Counted from the stretch's first letter, positions 45,007-55,675 are shown. The stretch: DNA of 64,000 nucleotides from Bradyrhizobium sp. G127 (GCF_021502575.1 NZ_JAKFGN010000002.1:1488001-1552000), one strand, 5' to 3'. A program made the numbers and translations. Notes: a model not told the origin generated them from the sequence alone.

Positions 45007-46017
45007 CTACGCTGCCATGATGAACATCACATACGGCGTGACGCTCACGAGGCGAATGGGCAGGCTGTCCCGCAGCACGTCCGGAACATCTTCGATGGCG
45101 TTGAGATCGACGATCAGGGTTACTGGCCGCTCCATGAGCGACGGGTTCACGATCACAAACTTTCCGCTTCGCCATCGATTGAGGGACGCGACGACCCGCC
45201 CGAACGGCGCGGAGACAAAAACCAGACGCCCGTCACGCCACGCCAGCGCCTCCATTGGATCGACGGCATTCGGAGAGCCGATGGTCTTGCGGCTGTAGTT
45301 GACCTGCCGCCCGGCTCCCACACGAACATCCTTGATGCCGAGACGGATGTCGGCAGCGTTTTCAAGCACCGTCACATGCACATCGTCGTCGGCAACATAA
45401 TCTATATTGAAAGCCGCACCTGATGCCATGGTTCGGCCTGCGCCAGCATCTACAACAAAAGGACGGGCCGGATCCTGCGTGGTGGAGAAGAACGCTTCGC
45501 CCTTGTGCAGAGTAACGAGGCGAAGTCGAGAGCGAAAATCGAGAGATACGGCTGTCGCGCCTGCCAGCTCGACATTTGAATTGTCCGGCAGCCGTATGGA
45601 TCGCCGTTCGCCCGCGCCGGTGCGATAATCGCCCATAAAGTATTGCTGATAGCCAAGCCAGCCGGTTCCGCCGATGGCGGCTGCAATCGCGGCCTTACCC
45701 AGACCACGGCGCGTCAACACCAGACGCGATGCCCGGCGGTGTGACTTGACTGTCGGCAAATCCGAGGCCGCCGACCAGATGCGCTCGATATCCGCATAAG
45801 CTGTCTGGTGACGAACGTCGCGCCTCAACCATGCGCGAAATGCTGATCGGGTCGATACCGTGACATCATCCGCATGCATGGCGGCGAACCACCTCACGGC
45901 CTCGCGCGATACGGGGTCCAGATCCTTTCCCGGCTCGTCGGTCCACTCGGAATGATCACCCAAAGACCGCACCCCTTCCACAGGCGGCAACGCTCGCCCT
46001 GTACAGATAGCTTTCAT
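45007..46017 (-). CDS. fecR: FecR-type anti-sigma factor/signal transducer
   Basis: 336 residues, ATG at 46017. N-terminal DUF4880 (DPVSREAVRWFAAMHADDVT, RSAFRAWLRRDVRHQTAYAD), one membrane segment near 108-130 (GLGKAAIAAAIGGTGWLGYQ), then the periplasmic FecR domain (GERRSIRLPDNSNVELAGAT, LHKGEAFF). It should relay the ligand-bound receptor's STN signal to the sigma factor FecI. It lies 47 bases after fecI and ~100 bases before the receptor gene, the standard fecI-fecR-fecA order. Confidence 0.9.
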   Translation of the reverse strand: MKAICTGRALPPVEGVRSLGDHSEWTDEPGKDLDPVSREAVRWFAAMHADDVTVSTRSAFRAWLRRDVRHQTAYADIERIWSAASDLPTVKSHRRASRLVLTRRGLGKAAIAAAIGGTGWLGYQQYFMGDYRTGAGERRSIRLPDNSNVELAGATAVSLDFRSRLRLVTLHKGEAFFSTTQDPARPFVVDAGAGRTMASGAAFNIDYVADDDVHVTVLENAADIRLGIKDVRVGAGRQVNYSRKTIGSPNAVDPMEALAWRDGRLVFVSAPFGRVVASLNRWRSGKFVIVNPSLMERPVTLIVDLNAIEDVPDVLRDSLPIRLVSVTPYVMFIMAA

Positions 46018-46064
46018 TATCTGGAGACGATCTAAAGTGCGAGATTTCTGAAGGGGCCGGAAAT

Positions 46065-46562
46065 TTATTCCCGGGCACGATCCAGCGCAGCCCTCAGATG
46101 CATCATGACCCTGACCATCTGGCTGAATGCGGTCTGTGTCGGGATGCCAACGGCGCGGCCGATCTCCTCGAAGGTTCGGCCGTCCAGCCGCGCCAGAAAG
46201 ACATTGCGCGGGGTTTGCGGCACCTGATTGAGTGCGGTTTGCAGGATCGCGAGTTCCTGCCGCGACACGACCACGCGCTCAGGGGACGGCGTCTCGTCCA
46301 TGAACTTATCGAGGACTTCTTCGCCATCATCCAGAAAAGGCAGTAACCGCTGCCGCCGGGCGAGATCAATCGAGAGATTATTGGCTGTGCGGAAAATATA
46401 GGCCTGCACGTTATCGACATGACCAAGCGGCGATGCCGTAAGGAGCCGGAGGAATGTCTCCTGCGTGAGGTCTGCGGCAGTCTCCGCCGATGCGCCGCGA
46501 CGGCGCAAATAGCGCTTCAAGTCGCTATTGTAGCGGCGAAATAGTTGCTGCACGTCCAACAT
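46065..46562 (-). CDS. fecI: ECF sigma factor, FecI type
   Basis: 165 residues. Sigma region 2: QLFRRYNSDLKRYLRRRGAS, DLTQETFLRLLT, VQAYIFRTANNLSIDLARRQ. Sigma region 4: LNQVPQTPRNVFLARLDGRT followed by FEEIGRAVGIPTQTAFSQM. Length and motifs are typical of iron-starvation sigma factors. It should direct RNA polymerase to the receptor promoter. Upstream (minus strand) is a 10-base palindrome CTAAGCTTAG at 46649-46658 that could be an iron-regulator site, but it fits no consensus I can name. Confidence 0.9.
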   Translation of the reverse strand: MLDVQQLFRRYNSDLKRYLRRRGASAETAADLTQETFLRLLTASPLGHVDNVQAYIFRTANNLSIDLARRQRLLPFLDDGEEVLDKFMDETPSPERVVVSRQELAILQTALNQVPQTPRNVFLARLDGRTFEEIGRAVGIPTQTAFSQMVRVMMHLRAALDRARE

Positions 46563-46712
46563 CGCCTGTACCAGGTCAGGGGCCGCCTTTTCTTCCTTTC
46601 GATATAAGCGGAATGATTGCCGCGCAATATCAGCGGTTTACATTCGCTCTAAGCTTAGCAGATAGCGACTCAAGTTCAGGTTAGCCTCACTCCGGAGCCC
46701 GAGTTCTCGCCT

Positions 46713-47040
46713 TCTATGCGAAAGCAATTCGCGACGCTCTGAGAAGCGAGCTGGGTCAAAATCCAAGTGCAAATAAAGTTATTCAACGTGGAGGGGCGCT
46801 GGTGAGCGCACTGTCAAAAACTGGCTAAACGGGCAATGCGCCCCCGAGGCGAGCACCTGCTATTGTTGGCCTGTCACTCTGAGCGTGTCTTGAAACGATG
46901 TTAGCATTGGCCGATAAGATCACGTCGTCGCAGACAGCAATGTTCAAAAGATTTGCGATGAAATGACCATCGCAATCGGATTGATGAAAAGATTTTTGAA
47001 ACATGAGAAGCACAGTCGTTCGAACCAATCCGTTGGCTGA
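46713..47040 (+). pseudogene. broken copy of the HTH-like gene at 4074-4466
   Basis: Matches codons ~21-130 of the intact gene but lacks the start and has single-base deletions relative to it in four places (CAACGTGGAGG, GCGCCCCCGAGG, GTGTCTTGAAACG, GATAAGATCACG), each shifting the frame. The stop region TCCGTTGGCTGA is preserved. No longer translatable as the original protein. Confidence 0.85.
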
Positions 47041-47234
47041 TTGACGAACGCGCAGCTCTCCGCCGAAGGTGGCTAAAACGGACCGCCACCCCCTCACGCA
47101 GTGGTTTTATTCTCCAGTCTCTGACGCGAGTCTCCAAAAAACGGGAATTCTTCAATGGTTGAGTGGAGACTGGGAGCCGATTTCGGAATGTAGTGGTGCG
47201 AATCCGGTCTCTGTAGAGACTCCCGGAAGCCTGG

Positions 47235-47258
47235 AAAGCCCTCTGTTTGCGGGCCTTT
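47235..47258 (-). terminator. probable terminator of tRNA-Gln
   Basis: On the minus strand, GCCCGC-AAACA-GAGGGC (one mismatch) followed by TTT, about 42 bases past the tRNA 3' end. The same hairpin is perfect in R1. Confidence 0.5.
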
Positions 47259-47299
47259 CTGCACCAAAAAAAATAATATTCTCCAAAAGCCGGACTGGC

Positions 47300-47374
47300 T
47301 GGCTGGGGCGGGAGGATTCGAACCTCCGCATGGGGGAATCAAAATCCCCTGCCTTACCACTTGGCGACGCCCCA
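47300..47374 (-). tRNA. tRNA-Gln (TTG)
   Basis: Acceptor TGGGGCG (from 47374) pairs with CGCCCCA (47304-47310 complement), discriminator G, and an encoded CCA at 47300-47302. Anticodon arm GGGGA-TT-TTG-AT-TCCCC gives anticodon TTG (47340-47342 complement). The T-arm holds GGTTCGAATCC. All arms fold normally. The 3' flank is repeat R2, so this gene is the likely anchor of the island. Confidence 0.95.
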
Positions 47375-47706
47375 ATAGCGCCGAACGTATCTCGCGGCGG
47401 GGTCGGACCCGGCCGCTGCGAGCCGCTCATATTCGAAGAAGAAACGGCGAGATGTCAGGCCGGAAGCCATGAGCCGCGCCGATTCACTGTGGCAGCGCAG
47501 GTCTTAGAGCATTTTCCGGCAAAGTGGAAACCCGGTTTTCCGCGGAAAACAGACCGCCAAACCGCGGAATTTACAAAAGATTTTCCGGCAAACCGCCACC
47601 CGTTTCCCGCCAAGCGGGCCCCGGCACAATCAGAACCCGGCGCGATCCCCGCGGATGAAGGGACGGGGCATTATTCTGCGTGACAACAAGGTTCCTGCCG
47701 CCCGGA
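47375..47706. other. intergenic with a dispersed-repeat-like palindrome region
   Basis: No gene. About 47504-47550 (AGAGCATTTTCCGGCAAAGT, GGAAACCCGGTTTTCCGCGG) resembles an intergenic repeat common in Rhizobiales, and ATTTTCCGGCAAA recurs about 60 bases later (47579). The upstream end probably holds the tRNA-Gln promoter. Confidence 0.45.
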
Positions 47707-47741
47707 AACCGCCGTCACGCCAGTTGAGGGCGGCGGTTTTT
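47707..47741 (+). terminator. GC-rich hairpin with T run
   Basis: AACCGCC...GGCGGTT stem extended by further GC pairs, followed by TTTTT at 47737-47741. An intrinsic-terminator shape, ~175 bases before the acyl-CoA dehydrogenase start. It may insulate the backbone from island transcription. Confidence 0.5.
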
Positions 47742-47916
47742 CATGGGAAGACAGGGCGTGCCAGACGGACCCGACAAAAGCCGCTGGCGCAAGGAAAAAC
47801 GCTTCATAACAACGGCTTACTCTAACGAGACTTGCGTGCGCCGTCCGGCTGGCCAGCCGGCCTTTCTGCAACAGAAGCGCCCGCCGAGGCTCTGCCCGAA
47901 CAGCGAGATCACGTCC

Positions 47917-49701
47917 ATGACTTACCGCGCGCCGATCACCGACATGCTCCTCTCCCTCAACCACGGCGCAGGCCTTTTGGCCGCTGTGGAAGCAGGACAT
48001 TATAATGGCTACGAGGCCGAGTTCTCCGCCTCGGTGATCGAAGAGGCCGGCAAGTTCGCGACCGACGTGCTCGAGCCGCTGAACCAGATCGGCGACCGCG
48101 AAGGCATCAAGCTCACCGACAAGGGCGTCATCACCGCGACGGGCTGGCCCGACGCCTACAAGCGCTGGTGCGACGGCGGCTGGAACGCAGTGTCGGGATC
48201 GGAAGAGTTCGGCGGCCAGGGCCTGCCGCTCGCGGTGCATTCCGCCGTCAACGAGATCTGGAGCGCGTCGAACATGGCGTTCGGCCTGTGCCCGCTGCTG
48301 ACGCTAAGCGCGATCGACGCTCTCGATGCCCACGGCAGCGCGGAGCTGAAGAACATCTATCTCGCAAAGCTGATCTCCGGCGAATGGCCCGGCACCATGC
48401 AGCTCACCGAGCCGCAGGCCGGCACCGATGTCGGCGCACTGCGCACGCGCGCGGAGAAGCAGCCGGATGGAACGTACCGTCTGTTCGGCACCAAGATCTT
48501 CATCACCTATGGCGACCACGACCTGAGCGACAACATCGTTCATTTCATTCTGGCGCGCCTGCCCGGTTCGCCGGCCGGCACCAAAGGCATCTCGCTGTTT
48601 CTCGCGCCGAAGTACCTTGTCAACGCCGATGGTTCGCTCGGCGCGCGTAACGACATCTACGCCAGCGGCATCGAACACAAGCTCGGCATTCACGCGTCGC
48701 CGACCTGCACCATGACCATGGGGGACAAGGGCGGCGCAGTGGCCTATCTGGTCGGCGCGGAGAATGGCGGCATGCAGGCCATGTTCACCATGATGAACCA
48801 GGCCCGGCTCGGCGTCGGCTTGCAGGGCGTCGGCCTCGCCGATCGCGCCTATCAGCGCGCGCTGGCCTATGCGCAGGAGCGCAAACAGGGCAAGGCGCTC
48901 GGCCACAAGGGCGACGGCTCTGATCCGATCATCATGTATCCCGATGTGAAGCGTAACCTGATGCTGATGCGCGGTCTCACCGCCGCGGCACGCACCATCT
49001 GCTATGCCACGGCAGTGGCGATCGACGTGTCGCATCGTGCCACCGACCCGAAAGTCAAAGCCAAGGCAGCCGCGCGCGGCGCGTTGCTGACGCCGATGGC
49101 GAAGGCGTTCTCGACCGACGTCAGCAATGAAGTCGCCGGCATCGGCGTGCAGATTCATGGCGGCATGGGCTTCATGGAAGAAACCGGCGCGGCGCAATAC
49201 ATCCGCGATGCGCGCATTCTCACCATCTATGAAGGCACCAACGGCATCCAGGCCAATGATCTTCTGATGCGCAAGCTGCAGATGGGCGGCGGCGAAGCCG
49301 TGTGGGACCTGCTCACAGAGCTCAAGGCCATCGTGTCCAAGGTCGAAGCCTCGAACGATCCGGCCTTCGGCACCACCGGCGCCAAACTTCGCGAAGCGGT
49401 GGATTCGGTGGAGCGCAGCAGCAAGTGGCTCTTGGAAAAGATCGCAACCTCTCCCGCCGAGGCGCTGGCGGGCGCGACACCTTACTTGAGGCTGTTTTCG
49501 ACCACGCTCGGCGGCTGCTCGCTGGCGAATGAAGCGCTGGCGGCACGCAATGACGACAGCGTGCAGGGCGATGCCGGGCGTTACGTCACGCTGGCACGGT
49601 TTTTCGCCGAGAACGTCACCGTGCAGTCCGGCGCGTTCGAACGCACCATCATGGACAGCGCCACTGCGGTCACCGGCGCGGATGCGGTACTCACGGCCTG
49701 A
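47917..49701 (+). CDS. acyl-CoA dehydrogenase (DmdC-like long form)
   Basis: 594 residues from the ATG at 47917 (MTYRAPITDMLLSLNHGAG), the usual start; the frame is open to 47743 without family sequence. SGSEEFGGQGLP, MQLTEPQAGTDVGALRTRAE and MGDKGGAVAYLVG are acyl-CoA dehydrogenase motifs; the catalytic Glu is in IYEGTNGIQANDLL. The ~590-residue form with an extra C-terminal helical domain is the 3-methylmercaptopropionyl-CoA dehydrogenase-like group, which acts on several short acyl-CoAs using FAD. The exact substrate is unknown. First backbone gene after the tRNA. Confidence 0.9.
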   Translation: MTYRAPITDMLLSLNHGAGLLAAVEAGHYNGYEAEFSASVIEEAGKFATDVLEPLNQIGDREGIKLTDKGVITATGWPDAYKRWCDGGWNAVSGSEEFGGQGLPLAVHSAVNEIWSASNMAFGLCPLLTLSAIDALDAHGSAELKNIYLAKLISGEWPGTMQLTEPQAGTDVGALRTRAEKQPDGTYRLFGTKIFITYGDHDLSDNIVHFILARLPGSPAGTKGISLFLAPKYLVNADGSLGARNDIYASGIEHKLGIHASPTCTMTMGDKGGAVAYLVGAENGGMQAMFTMMNQARLGVGLQGVGLADRAYQRALAYAQERKQGKALGHKGDGSDPIIMYPDVKRNLMLMRGLTAAARTICYATAVAIDVSHRATDPKVKAKAAARGALLTPMAKAFSTDVSNEVAGIGVQIHGGMGFMEETGAAQYIRDARILTIYEGTNGIQANDLLMRKLQMGGGEAVWDLLTELKAIVSKVEASNDPAFGTTGAKLREAVDSVERSSKWLLEKIATSPAEALAGATPYLRLFSTTLGGCSLANEALAARNDDSVQGDAGRYVTLARFFAENVTVQSGAFERTIMDSATAVTGADAVLTA

Positions 49702-49778
49702 ACGCAACACATTGAAAGACCCGATACGCGCCGCCAACCGCGCGTATCGGGCCTTGGATGCGAACTGCGAATGGCGCG

Positions 49779-50027
49779 TCAGTAGTAGCACAGCGTCCCG
49801 GTCTTGGGGCCGCCGCGATAGATGAATGCGTTTCCAGCGGGACGCGTCGTATTCATGCTCGCCATCGCATCGAATGGCGACGTCGCGGTATCGACAGGCG
49901 ACGAACGGATTTCATTCGGCCAATAGCGCCGGTCGGAAATCGTCGTTCCAGCCTGAGCACCTGCCGCAGCAAACATCGAAAGCGCGGCGGACGCAGCCAA
50001 TACGAATATCCTGGTTGATACTTTCAT
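49779..50027 (-). CDS. small secreted hypothetical protein
   Basis: 82 residues, ATG at 50027. A clear signal peptide (VLAASAALSMFAAAGAQA, cleavage after AQA) leaves ~55 residues with RRYWPNEIRSS, FDAMASMNTTRPAG and a C-terminal GTLCYY. One Cys only. No named family; similar small periplasmic proteins are common in bradyrhizobia. A lone gene between convergent and same-strand neighbours. Confidence 0.65.
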   Translation of the reverse strand: MKVSTRIFVLAASAALSMFAAAGAQAGTTISDRRYWPNEIRSSPVDTATSPFDAMASMNTTRPAGNAFIYRGGPKTGTLCYY

Positions 50028-50178
50028 GGTCGTATCCTTTTAGCTCTGTGCACGGAGGACGGAATATCTTCCGTTACGCCCCTTTAGGTTCGCATCAAGC
50101 CGGCCAGTATTACGCCGTCACGGACAGGTGACAGTCCGTGAGATCGCGGCATTCAAACAGCTCAATCGATGAGCCTGC

Positions 50179-51126
<948 letters not shown>

Positions 51127-51262
51127 GGCAGTATCCCTTTATAACGGAGCGGCGGAAGCCAAAAGGCCATTCCTGCGGTTCCGGCCAATGATGTAGGATG
51201 ACCTCACCAAGGGCGCCAGTCACCTCAATGTTGCAGCGCCTCCCGTATTTCAGGAAACGTCC

Positions 51263-52027
51263 ATGACCGACCACGTAATTGTCACCGATGAAGATACCGC
51301 GCGCATCATCACCATGCGCCGCCCGGACAAGAAAAACGCGCTGACACAAACCATGTATATCGCCATGGCCGATGCGATCAAATCCGCGCAGTCCGATCCG
51401 GACATCCGCAGCATCGTGATTTCCGGCGGCTCCGGCGTCTTCACCGCGGGCAACGATCTTGAGGATTTCGCCAAGGCCAATACTGCAAACAGCGACGATG
51501 CCCGCCCCCTCGCCGCCACCCAGTTTCTCAAAGCGCTCGCCTATAACGAGAAGCCGCTGATCGGCGCGGTGGACGGCATTGCGGTCGGCGTCGGCACCAC
51601 GATGCTGTTTCACTGCGACTACGTGCTCGCCAGCACGACCGCAACGTTTTCGACGCCGTTCATCCATCTCGGACTGGTGCCGGAAGCCGCGTCCAGCCTG
51701 CTTGCGCCGCGCACCATGGGCCATCAGCGCGCATTCTCGATGCTGGTGATGGGCCGCACCGTCAGCGCCGACGAAGCGCGCGAGGCCGGTTTCGTCAACG
51801 CAGTGGTCGCGCCGGGCCACACCGAAGTCGAGGCGCGCAAGGTCGCGCGCGAGATCGGCGCACTGCCGAAGGATGCCGTCGCGCTGACCCGCAAGCTGCT
51901 CAAGCCCGCACGCGAAGACGTGCTGCGCCGGATGGACGAAGAGTCGCATCATTTCGGCGAGCGCCTGAAATCCGACGAGGCACGCAACGCGTTCAGCGCA
52001 TTTTTCGCCCGCAAGAAGAAAGCCTGA
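51263..52027 (+). CDS. enoyl-CoA hydratase/isomerase family protein
   Basis: 254 residues, ATG at 51263. Crotonase motifs: RRPDKKNALTQTMY, SGGSGVFTAGNDLEDF (oxyanion loop) and AVDGIAVGVGTTMLFHCDYV; LGLVPEAASSLL carries the downstream Glu, while the first Glu position is less clear, so isomerase or hydratase cannot be separated. Acts in acyl-CoA breakdown. 48 bases before the histone-deacetylase-family gene, same direction. Confidence 0.85.
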   Translation: MTDHVIVTDEDTARIITMRRPDKKNALTQTMYIAMADAIKSAQSDPDIRSIVISGGSGVFTAGNDLEDFAKANTANSDDARPLAATQFLKALAYNEKPLIGAVDGIAVGVGTTMLFHCDYVLASTTATFSTPFIHLGLVPEAASSLLAPRTMGHQRAFSMLVMGRTVSADEAREAGFVNAVVAPGHTEVEARKVAREIGALPKDAVALTRKLLKPAREDVLRRMDEESHHFGERLKSDEARNAFSAFFARKKKA

Positions 52028-52074
52028 TCGCCACCTGAACCATCCATCCCGACCGCGGAAAGATCGCCCCTGCA

Positions 52075-53004
52075 ATGCCGACACTCTATTATCATCACTC
52101 CGCTGGCTTGAACCATCTCACCGCCCCCGGCCATCCCGAACGGCCGGATCGGCTGCGCGCGATCGCGCAGGGTCTCGCGCACGAGAAGTTCGATTCCCTG
52201 GTCCGGCACGAAGCGCCGATGGCCGATCTCGATGTTGTCGCACTGTGCCACAGCAACGAGTACATCGACGAGTTGCGGCACATCGCGCCGAAGGAAGGCA
52301 TGATCTATCTCGATGGCGACACCTCGATGTCGCCCGGCACGCTGGAAGCAGCGCTGCGCGCCACCGGCGGTGCCATCGCGGCCGTCGATGCGGTGATGAC
52401 CAACACCAAGACCAATGCCTTCGTCGGCACCCGTCCGCCGGGACACCATGCCGAATCGTCGAAGCCGATGGGCTTCTGCTTCTTCGACAGCGTCGCGGTC
52501 GCCGCACGCTACGCGCAGCGCAAGTACGGGATCCAGCGTGCCGCGATTGTCGATTTTGATGTTCACCACGGCAATGGCAGCCAGGAAATCTTCTGGGCCG
52601 ATCCGAGCGTGATGTACGCCTCGACCCACCAGATGCCGTTGTTTCCGGGCACCGGCAGCACGCAGGAGCGTGGCGAGGATGACACCATCGTCAACGCGCC
52701 GCTGCACGCCGGCAACGGCAGCCGCGAATTCCGCGAGGCGTTCAATCTCGCGATCCTGCCGCGGCTGGAAGCCTTCGCGCCCGAACTGATCGTGATCTCC
52801 GCCGGATTCGATGCGCACTGGCGCGATCCGCTCGGCGGCCTCGAACTGCGCGAGGAAGACTACACCTGGGTCACGCGCAAACTGATGGAAATCGCCGATA
52901 CCTCCGCGCAGGGCCGGATCGTCTCCGTGCTGGAAGGCGGTTACGATCTGGAAGGCCTGCGGGATTCGGTTGCGGTTCACGTCGCGGCGCTGATGAACAA
53001 CTAA
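52075..53004 (+). CDS. histone deacetylase-family protein
   Basis: 309 residues, ATG at 52075. Class II HDAC/acetylpolyamine amidohydrolase motifs: YYHHSAGLNHLTAPGHPERP, TRPPGHHAE (paired His), DFDVHHGNGSQEIF (zinc Asp/His) and SAGFDAHWRDPLGG (zinc Asp). The active site appears complete. Bacterial members deacetylate polyamines or other small amides, or protein lysines; the substrate is unknown. Lies before xseB, a common order in this group. Confidence 0.9.
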   Translation: MPTLYYHHSAGLNHLTAPGHPERPDRLRAIAQGLAHEKFDSLVRHEAPMADLDVVALCHSNEYIDELRHIAPKEGMIYLDGDTSMSPGTLEAALRATGGAIAAVDAVMTNTKTNAFVGTRPPGHHAESSKPMGFCFFDSVAVAARYAQRKYGIQRAAIVDFDVHHGNGSQEIFWADPSVMYASTHQMPLFPGTGSTQERGEDDTIVNAPLHAGNGSREFREAFNLAILPRLEAFAPELIVISAGFDAHWRDPLGGLELREEDYTWVTRKLMEIADTSAQGRIVSVLEGGYDLEGLRDSVAVHVAALMNN

Positions 53005-53112
53005 GGTCAAGCGCTTTCCAGCACGCCGCAAATCACGCTACATTGCCGCCACATTGCGCCCGCAAATCGTTTCTAGATTCCGCGGCACTCCCCAGATTTC
53101 AGGAATCGCATC

Positions 53113-53364
53113 ATGGCTGAAACCGCACATGCCGACGTCAAGAAGCTGAGCTTCGAACGCGCGATCGAAGAACTGGAATCCATCGTCAAGCGTCTTGAGG
53201 ACGGCAAGGTGCCGCTCGAGGAGTCGGTCGCGATCTACGAGCGCGGTGAAAGCCTGAAGCGGCGCTGCGAAGAACTGCTGCGCCAGGCCGAAGCCCGCGT
53301 CGACAAGATCACCACCGACGCATCCGGCCAGGCCGTCGGCACCGAGCCGCTCGACGTTCAATAA
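53113..53364 (+). CDS. xseB: exodeoxyribonuclease VII small subunit
   Basis: 83 residues, ATG at 53113. [20 protein letters not shown] followed by [20 protein letters not shown] is the XseB helical hairpin. It binds XseA (not in the window) in single-strand DNA degradation. Normal length. Confidence 0.95.
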   Translation: MAETAHADVKKLSFERAIEELESIVKRLEDGKVPLEESVAIYERGESLKRRCEELLRQAEARVDKITTDASGQAVGTEPLDVQ

Positions 53365-53373
53365 TCTTTCCTG

Positions 53374-53574
53374 ATGGGCCGGACTTCAGAAGTCGTTCAA
53401 AAGACCGGAATCGTCATCGGCTTCGCCATTCTCTGCGGCCTCATCGGTTTCTTCGTGCCGATGCTGTTCGACCGCGATGTCGGCGGCGCGCTGGCCTCCG
53501 CACTGTTGGGAATGGCCGGCGCGGCCGCCGGCGTGATCTTCGGCTGGCTGGTGATCCGGCGGAATTTCGGCTGA
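53374..53574 (+). CDS. small membrane protein
   Basis: 66 residues, ATG at 53374, nine bases after xseB. Two membrane segments ([20 protein letters not shown] and [19 protein letters not shown]) with a short acidic/basic loop between them and a basic end (RRNFG). No family known; probably co-transcribed with xseB and conserved as a filler gene before dxs. Confidence 0.65.
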   Translation: MGRTSEVVQKTGIVIGFAILCGLIGFFVPMLFDRDVGGALASALLGMAGAAAGVIFGWLVIRRNFG

Positions 53575-53741
53575 GAAGGCCGGTTCCCGCCCCTTGCCGC
53601 CTAAAACGTGGGACTTATCGCCACCGCCTAACGGATTGGCATTGTTTTGGAATTGGTATAAGCCACGGGACCGTTTCGGACCTTTCTGAGCGCTTTTCGT
53701 GCCGGGCCGGACGCCCCCAAAACTCATTGCGGAACATTGAC

Positions 53742-55664
53742 GTGTCAAATTCGAGCAAGACGCCCCTCCTCGACGCAGCGCCGACTCCGGACCTGCTGCG
53801 CAAGCTCAAGCCTGAGCAGTTGCGCCAGTTCGCCGACGAATTGCGGCAGGAGACCATCGACGCGGTGTCGGTGACCGGCGGTCATCTCGGCGCAGGCCTT
53901 GGCGTGGTCGAGCTGACCACCGCGCTGCACTACGTGTTCGATACACCGGCCGACCGCATCATCTGGGACGTCGGCCATCAGGCCTATCCGCACAAGATTC
54001 TCACCGGCCGCCGCGACCGCATCCGCACGCTGCGCATGGGCAACGGCCTATCTGGATTCACCAAGCGCGCCGAGAGCGAATACGATCCGTTCGGCGCTGC
54101 GCATTCCTCGACCTCGATCTCGGCCGGCCTCGGCATGGCGGTGGCGCGCGATCTCACCGGCGGCAAGAACAATGTGATCGCCGTGATCGGCGACGGATCG
54201 ATGTCCGCCGGCATGGCCTATGAGGCGATGAACAATGCGGGCGCAATGCACTCCCGCCTGATCGTCATTCTCAACGACAACGACATGTCGATTGCGCCGC
54301 CGGTCGGCGCGATGTCGGCCTATCTGGCGCGGCTGCTGTCGAGCCACACCTACGGCTCCGCGCGTGAGGCGCTGAAGAACCTCGCGCACCACCTGCCGAA
54401 ATTCTTCGAGGACAAGGCATTGCGCGCCGAGGAATATGCGCGCGGCATGGTAACAGGCGGCACGCTGTTCGAAGAACTTGGCCTGTTCTACGTCGGCCCG
54501 ATCGACGGTCACAACCTCGATCACCTGCTGCCGGTGCTGACCAATGTCCGCGATGCGGCGACCGGCCCCGTTCTGATTCATGTCGTCACGCAGAAGGGCA
54601 AGGGCTACGCGCCCGCGGAAGCCTCACCCGACAAGTATCATGGCGTGGTGAAGTTCGATGTCGCGACCGGCGCGCAGGCCAAGGCGAAATCCAACGCGCC
54701 GGCCTATACCGCCGTGTTCGGGCAAAGCCTGATCAAGGAAGCGCAGAAGGACGACAAGATCGTCGCCATTACGGCGGCGATGCCGGGCGGCACCGGCATC
54801 GACATGTTCGAGAAGGTCTTTCCCGAGCGCACCTTCGACGTCGGCATCGCCGAGCAGCACGCGGTGACGTTCGCCGCCGGTCTCGCCACCGAAGGCTTCA
54901 AGCCGTTCTGCGCGATCTATTCGACCTTCCTGCAGCGCGGCTACGATCAGGTCGTGCATGACGTGGCGATCCAGCGCCTGCCCGTGCGCTTCGCCATCGA
55001 CCGCGCCGGCCTCGTCGGTGCCGACGGCCCGACCCATGCGGGATCGTTCGACAACACCTATCTCGGCTGCCTGCCCGGCTTCGTCATCATGGCGGCGGCG
55101 GACGAAGCCGATCTCGTTCACATGGTCGCAACGCAGGTTGCGATCGACGATGCGCCGAGCGCGTTGCGCTATCCGCGCGGCGAAGGCCGCGGCGTCGATA
55201 TGCCGGAGGTCGGCGTGCCGCTGCCCATCGGCAAGGGCCGCATCATGCGCGAAGGCTCGAAGGTCGCGCTGCTGTCGTTCGGCGCACGGCTCGGCGAATG
55301 CCTCAAGGCCGCCGACGAACTCGACACGCTGGGACTTTCTGCGACGGTCGCCGATGCCCGCTTCATGAAGCCGCTCGATCTCGACATGATCCTGAAACTC
55401 GCGCGCGAGCACGAGGTTCTCATCACCATTGAGGAAGGCTCCATCGGCGGGTTCGGCACCCATGTGCTGCAAACGCTGGCCGACCACGGCGCGCTCGACA
55501 AGGGCCTGCGCGTGCGCACGCTGGTGCTGCCGGACACGTTCATCGATCATGACTCGCCGGCAAAGATGTACGAACAGGCGGGTCTCGACGCCAAGGGCAT
55601 CGTCGCCAAGGTGTTCGAGGCGCTCGGCAAGGACAGGCCGTCCGCAACGGTGAAGCTGGCCTAA
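53742..55664 (+). CDS. dxs: 1-deoxy-D-xylulose-5-phosphate synthase
   Basis: About 640 residues from the GTG at 53742 ([11 protein letters not shown]), which fits the family start better than the TTG at 53727. Makes DXP from pyruvate and glyceraldehyde-3-phosphate, the entry to non-mevalonate isoprenoid synthesis, with thiamine diphosphate. [14 protein letters not shown] (His), [20 protein letters not shown] (TPP/Mg loop), GIAEQHAV (catalytic Glu) and [15 protein letters not shown] are all intact. Cytoplasmic, essential. Lies with tlyA downstream, as in related genomes. Confidence 0.95.
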   Translation: MSNSSKTPLLDAAPTPDLLRKLKPEQLRQFADELRQETIDAVSVTGGHLGAGLGVVELTTALHYVFDTPADRIIWDVGHQAYPHKILTGRRDRIRTLRMGNGLSGFTKRAESEYDPFGAAHSSTSISAGLGMAVARDLTGGKNNVIAVIGDGSMSAGMAYEAMNNAGAMHSRLIVILNDNDMSIAPPVGAMSAYLARLLSSHTYGSAREALKNLAHHLPKFFEDKALRAEEYARGMVTGGTLFEELGLFYVGPIDGHNLDHLLPVLTNVRDAATGPVLIHVVTQKGKGYAPAEASPDKYHGVVKFDVATGAQAKAKSNAPAYTAVFGQSLIKEAQKDDKIVAITAAMPGGTGIDMFEKVFPERTFDVGIAEQHAVTFAAGLATEGFKPFCAIYSTFLQRGYDQVVHDVAIQRLPVRFAIDRAGLVGADGPTHAGSFDNTYLGCLPGFVIMAAADEADLVHMVATQVAIDDAPSALRYPRGEGRGVDMPEVGVPLPIGKGRIMREGSKVALLSFGARLGECLKAADELDTLGLSATVADARFMKPLDLDMILKLAREHEVLITIEEGSIGGFGTHVLQTLADHGALDKGLRVRTLVLPDTFIDHDSPAKMYEQAGLDAKGIVAKVFEALGKDRPSATVKLA

Positions 55665-55675
55665 CCTCTTAGATC

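Larger units (their letters stand above)
46713..47306. repeat. repeat R2: long direct repeat, tRNA-proximal copy
   Basis: 594 bases matching R1 (4135-4730) in the same orientation. The left edge lies inside the HTH-like gene copy; the right edge enters the last bases of tRNA-Gln (CTGGCTGG). Mismatches are more frequent in the coding part, where four single-base deletions are fixed. The sequence between R1 and R2 (~42 kb) behaves as the inserted island. Confidence 0.9.

Noticed and set aside
48304-49791. 495-codon open frame antisense to the acyl-CoA dehydrogenase gene
   Set aside because: Shadow frame caused by GC-rich codon use; no domain pattern, and the plus strand holds a clear enzyme.
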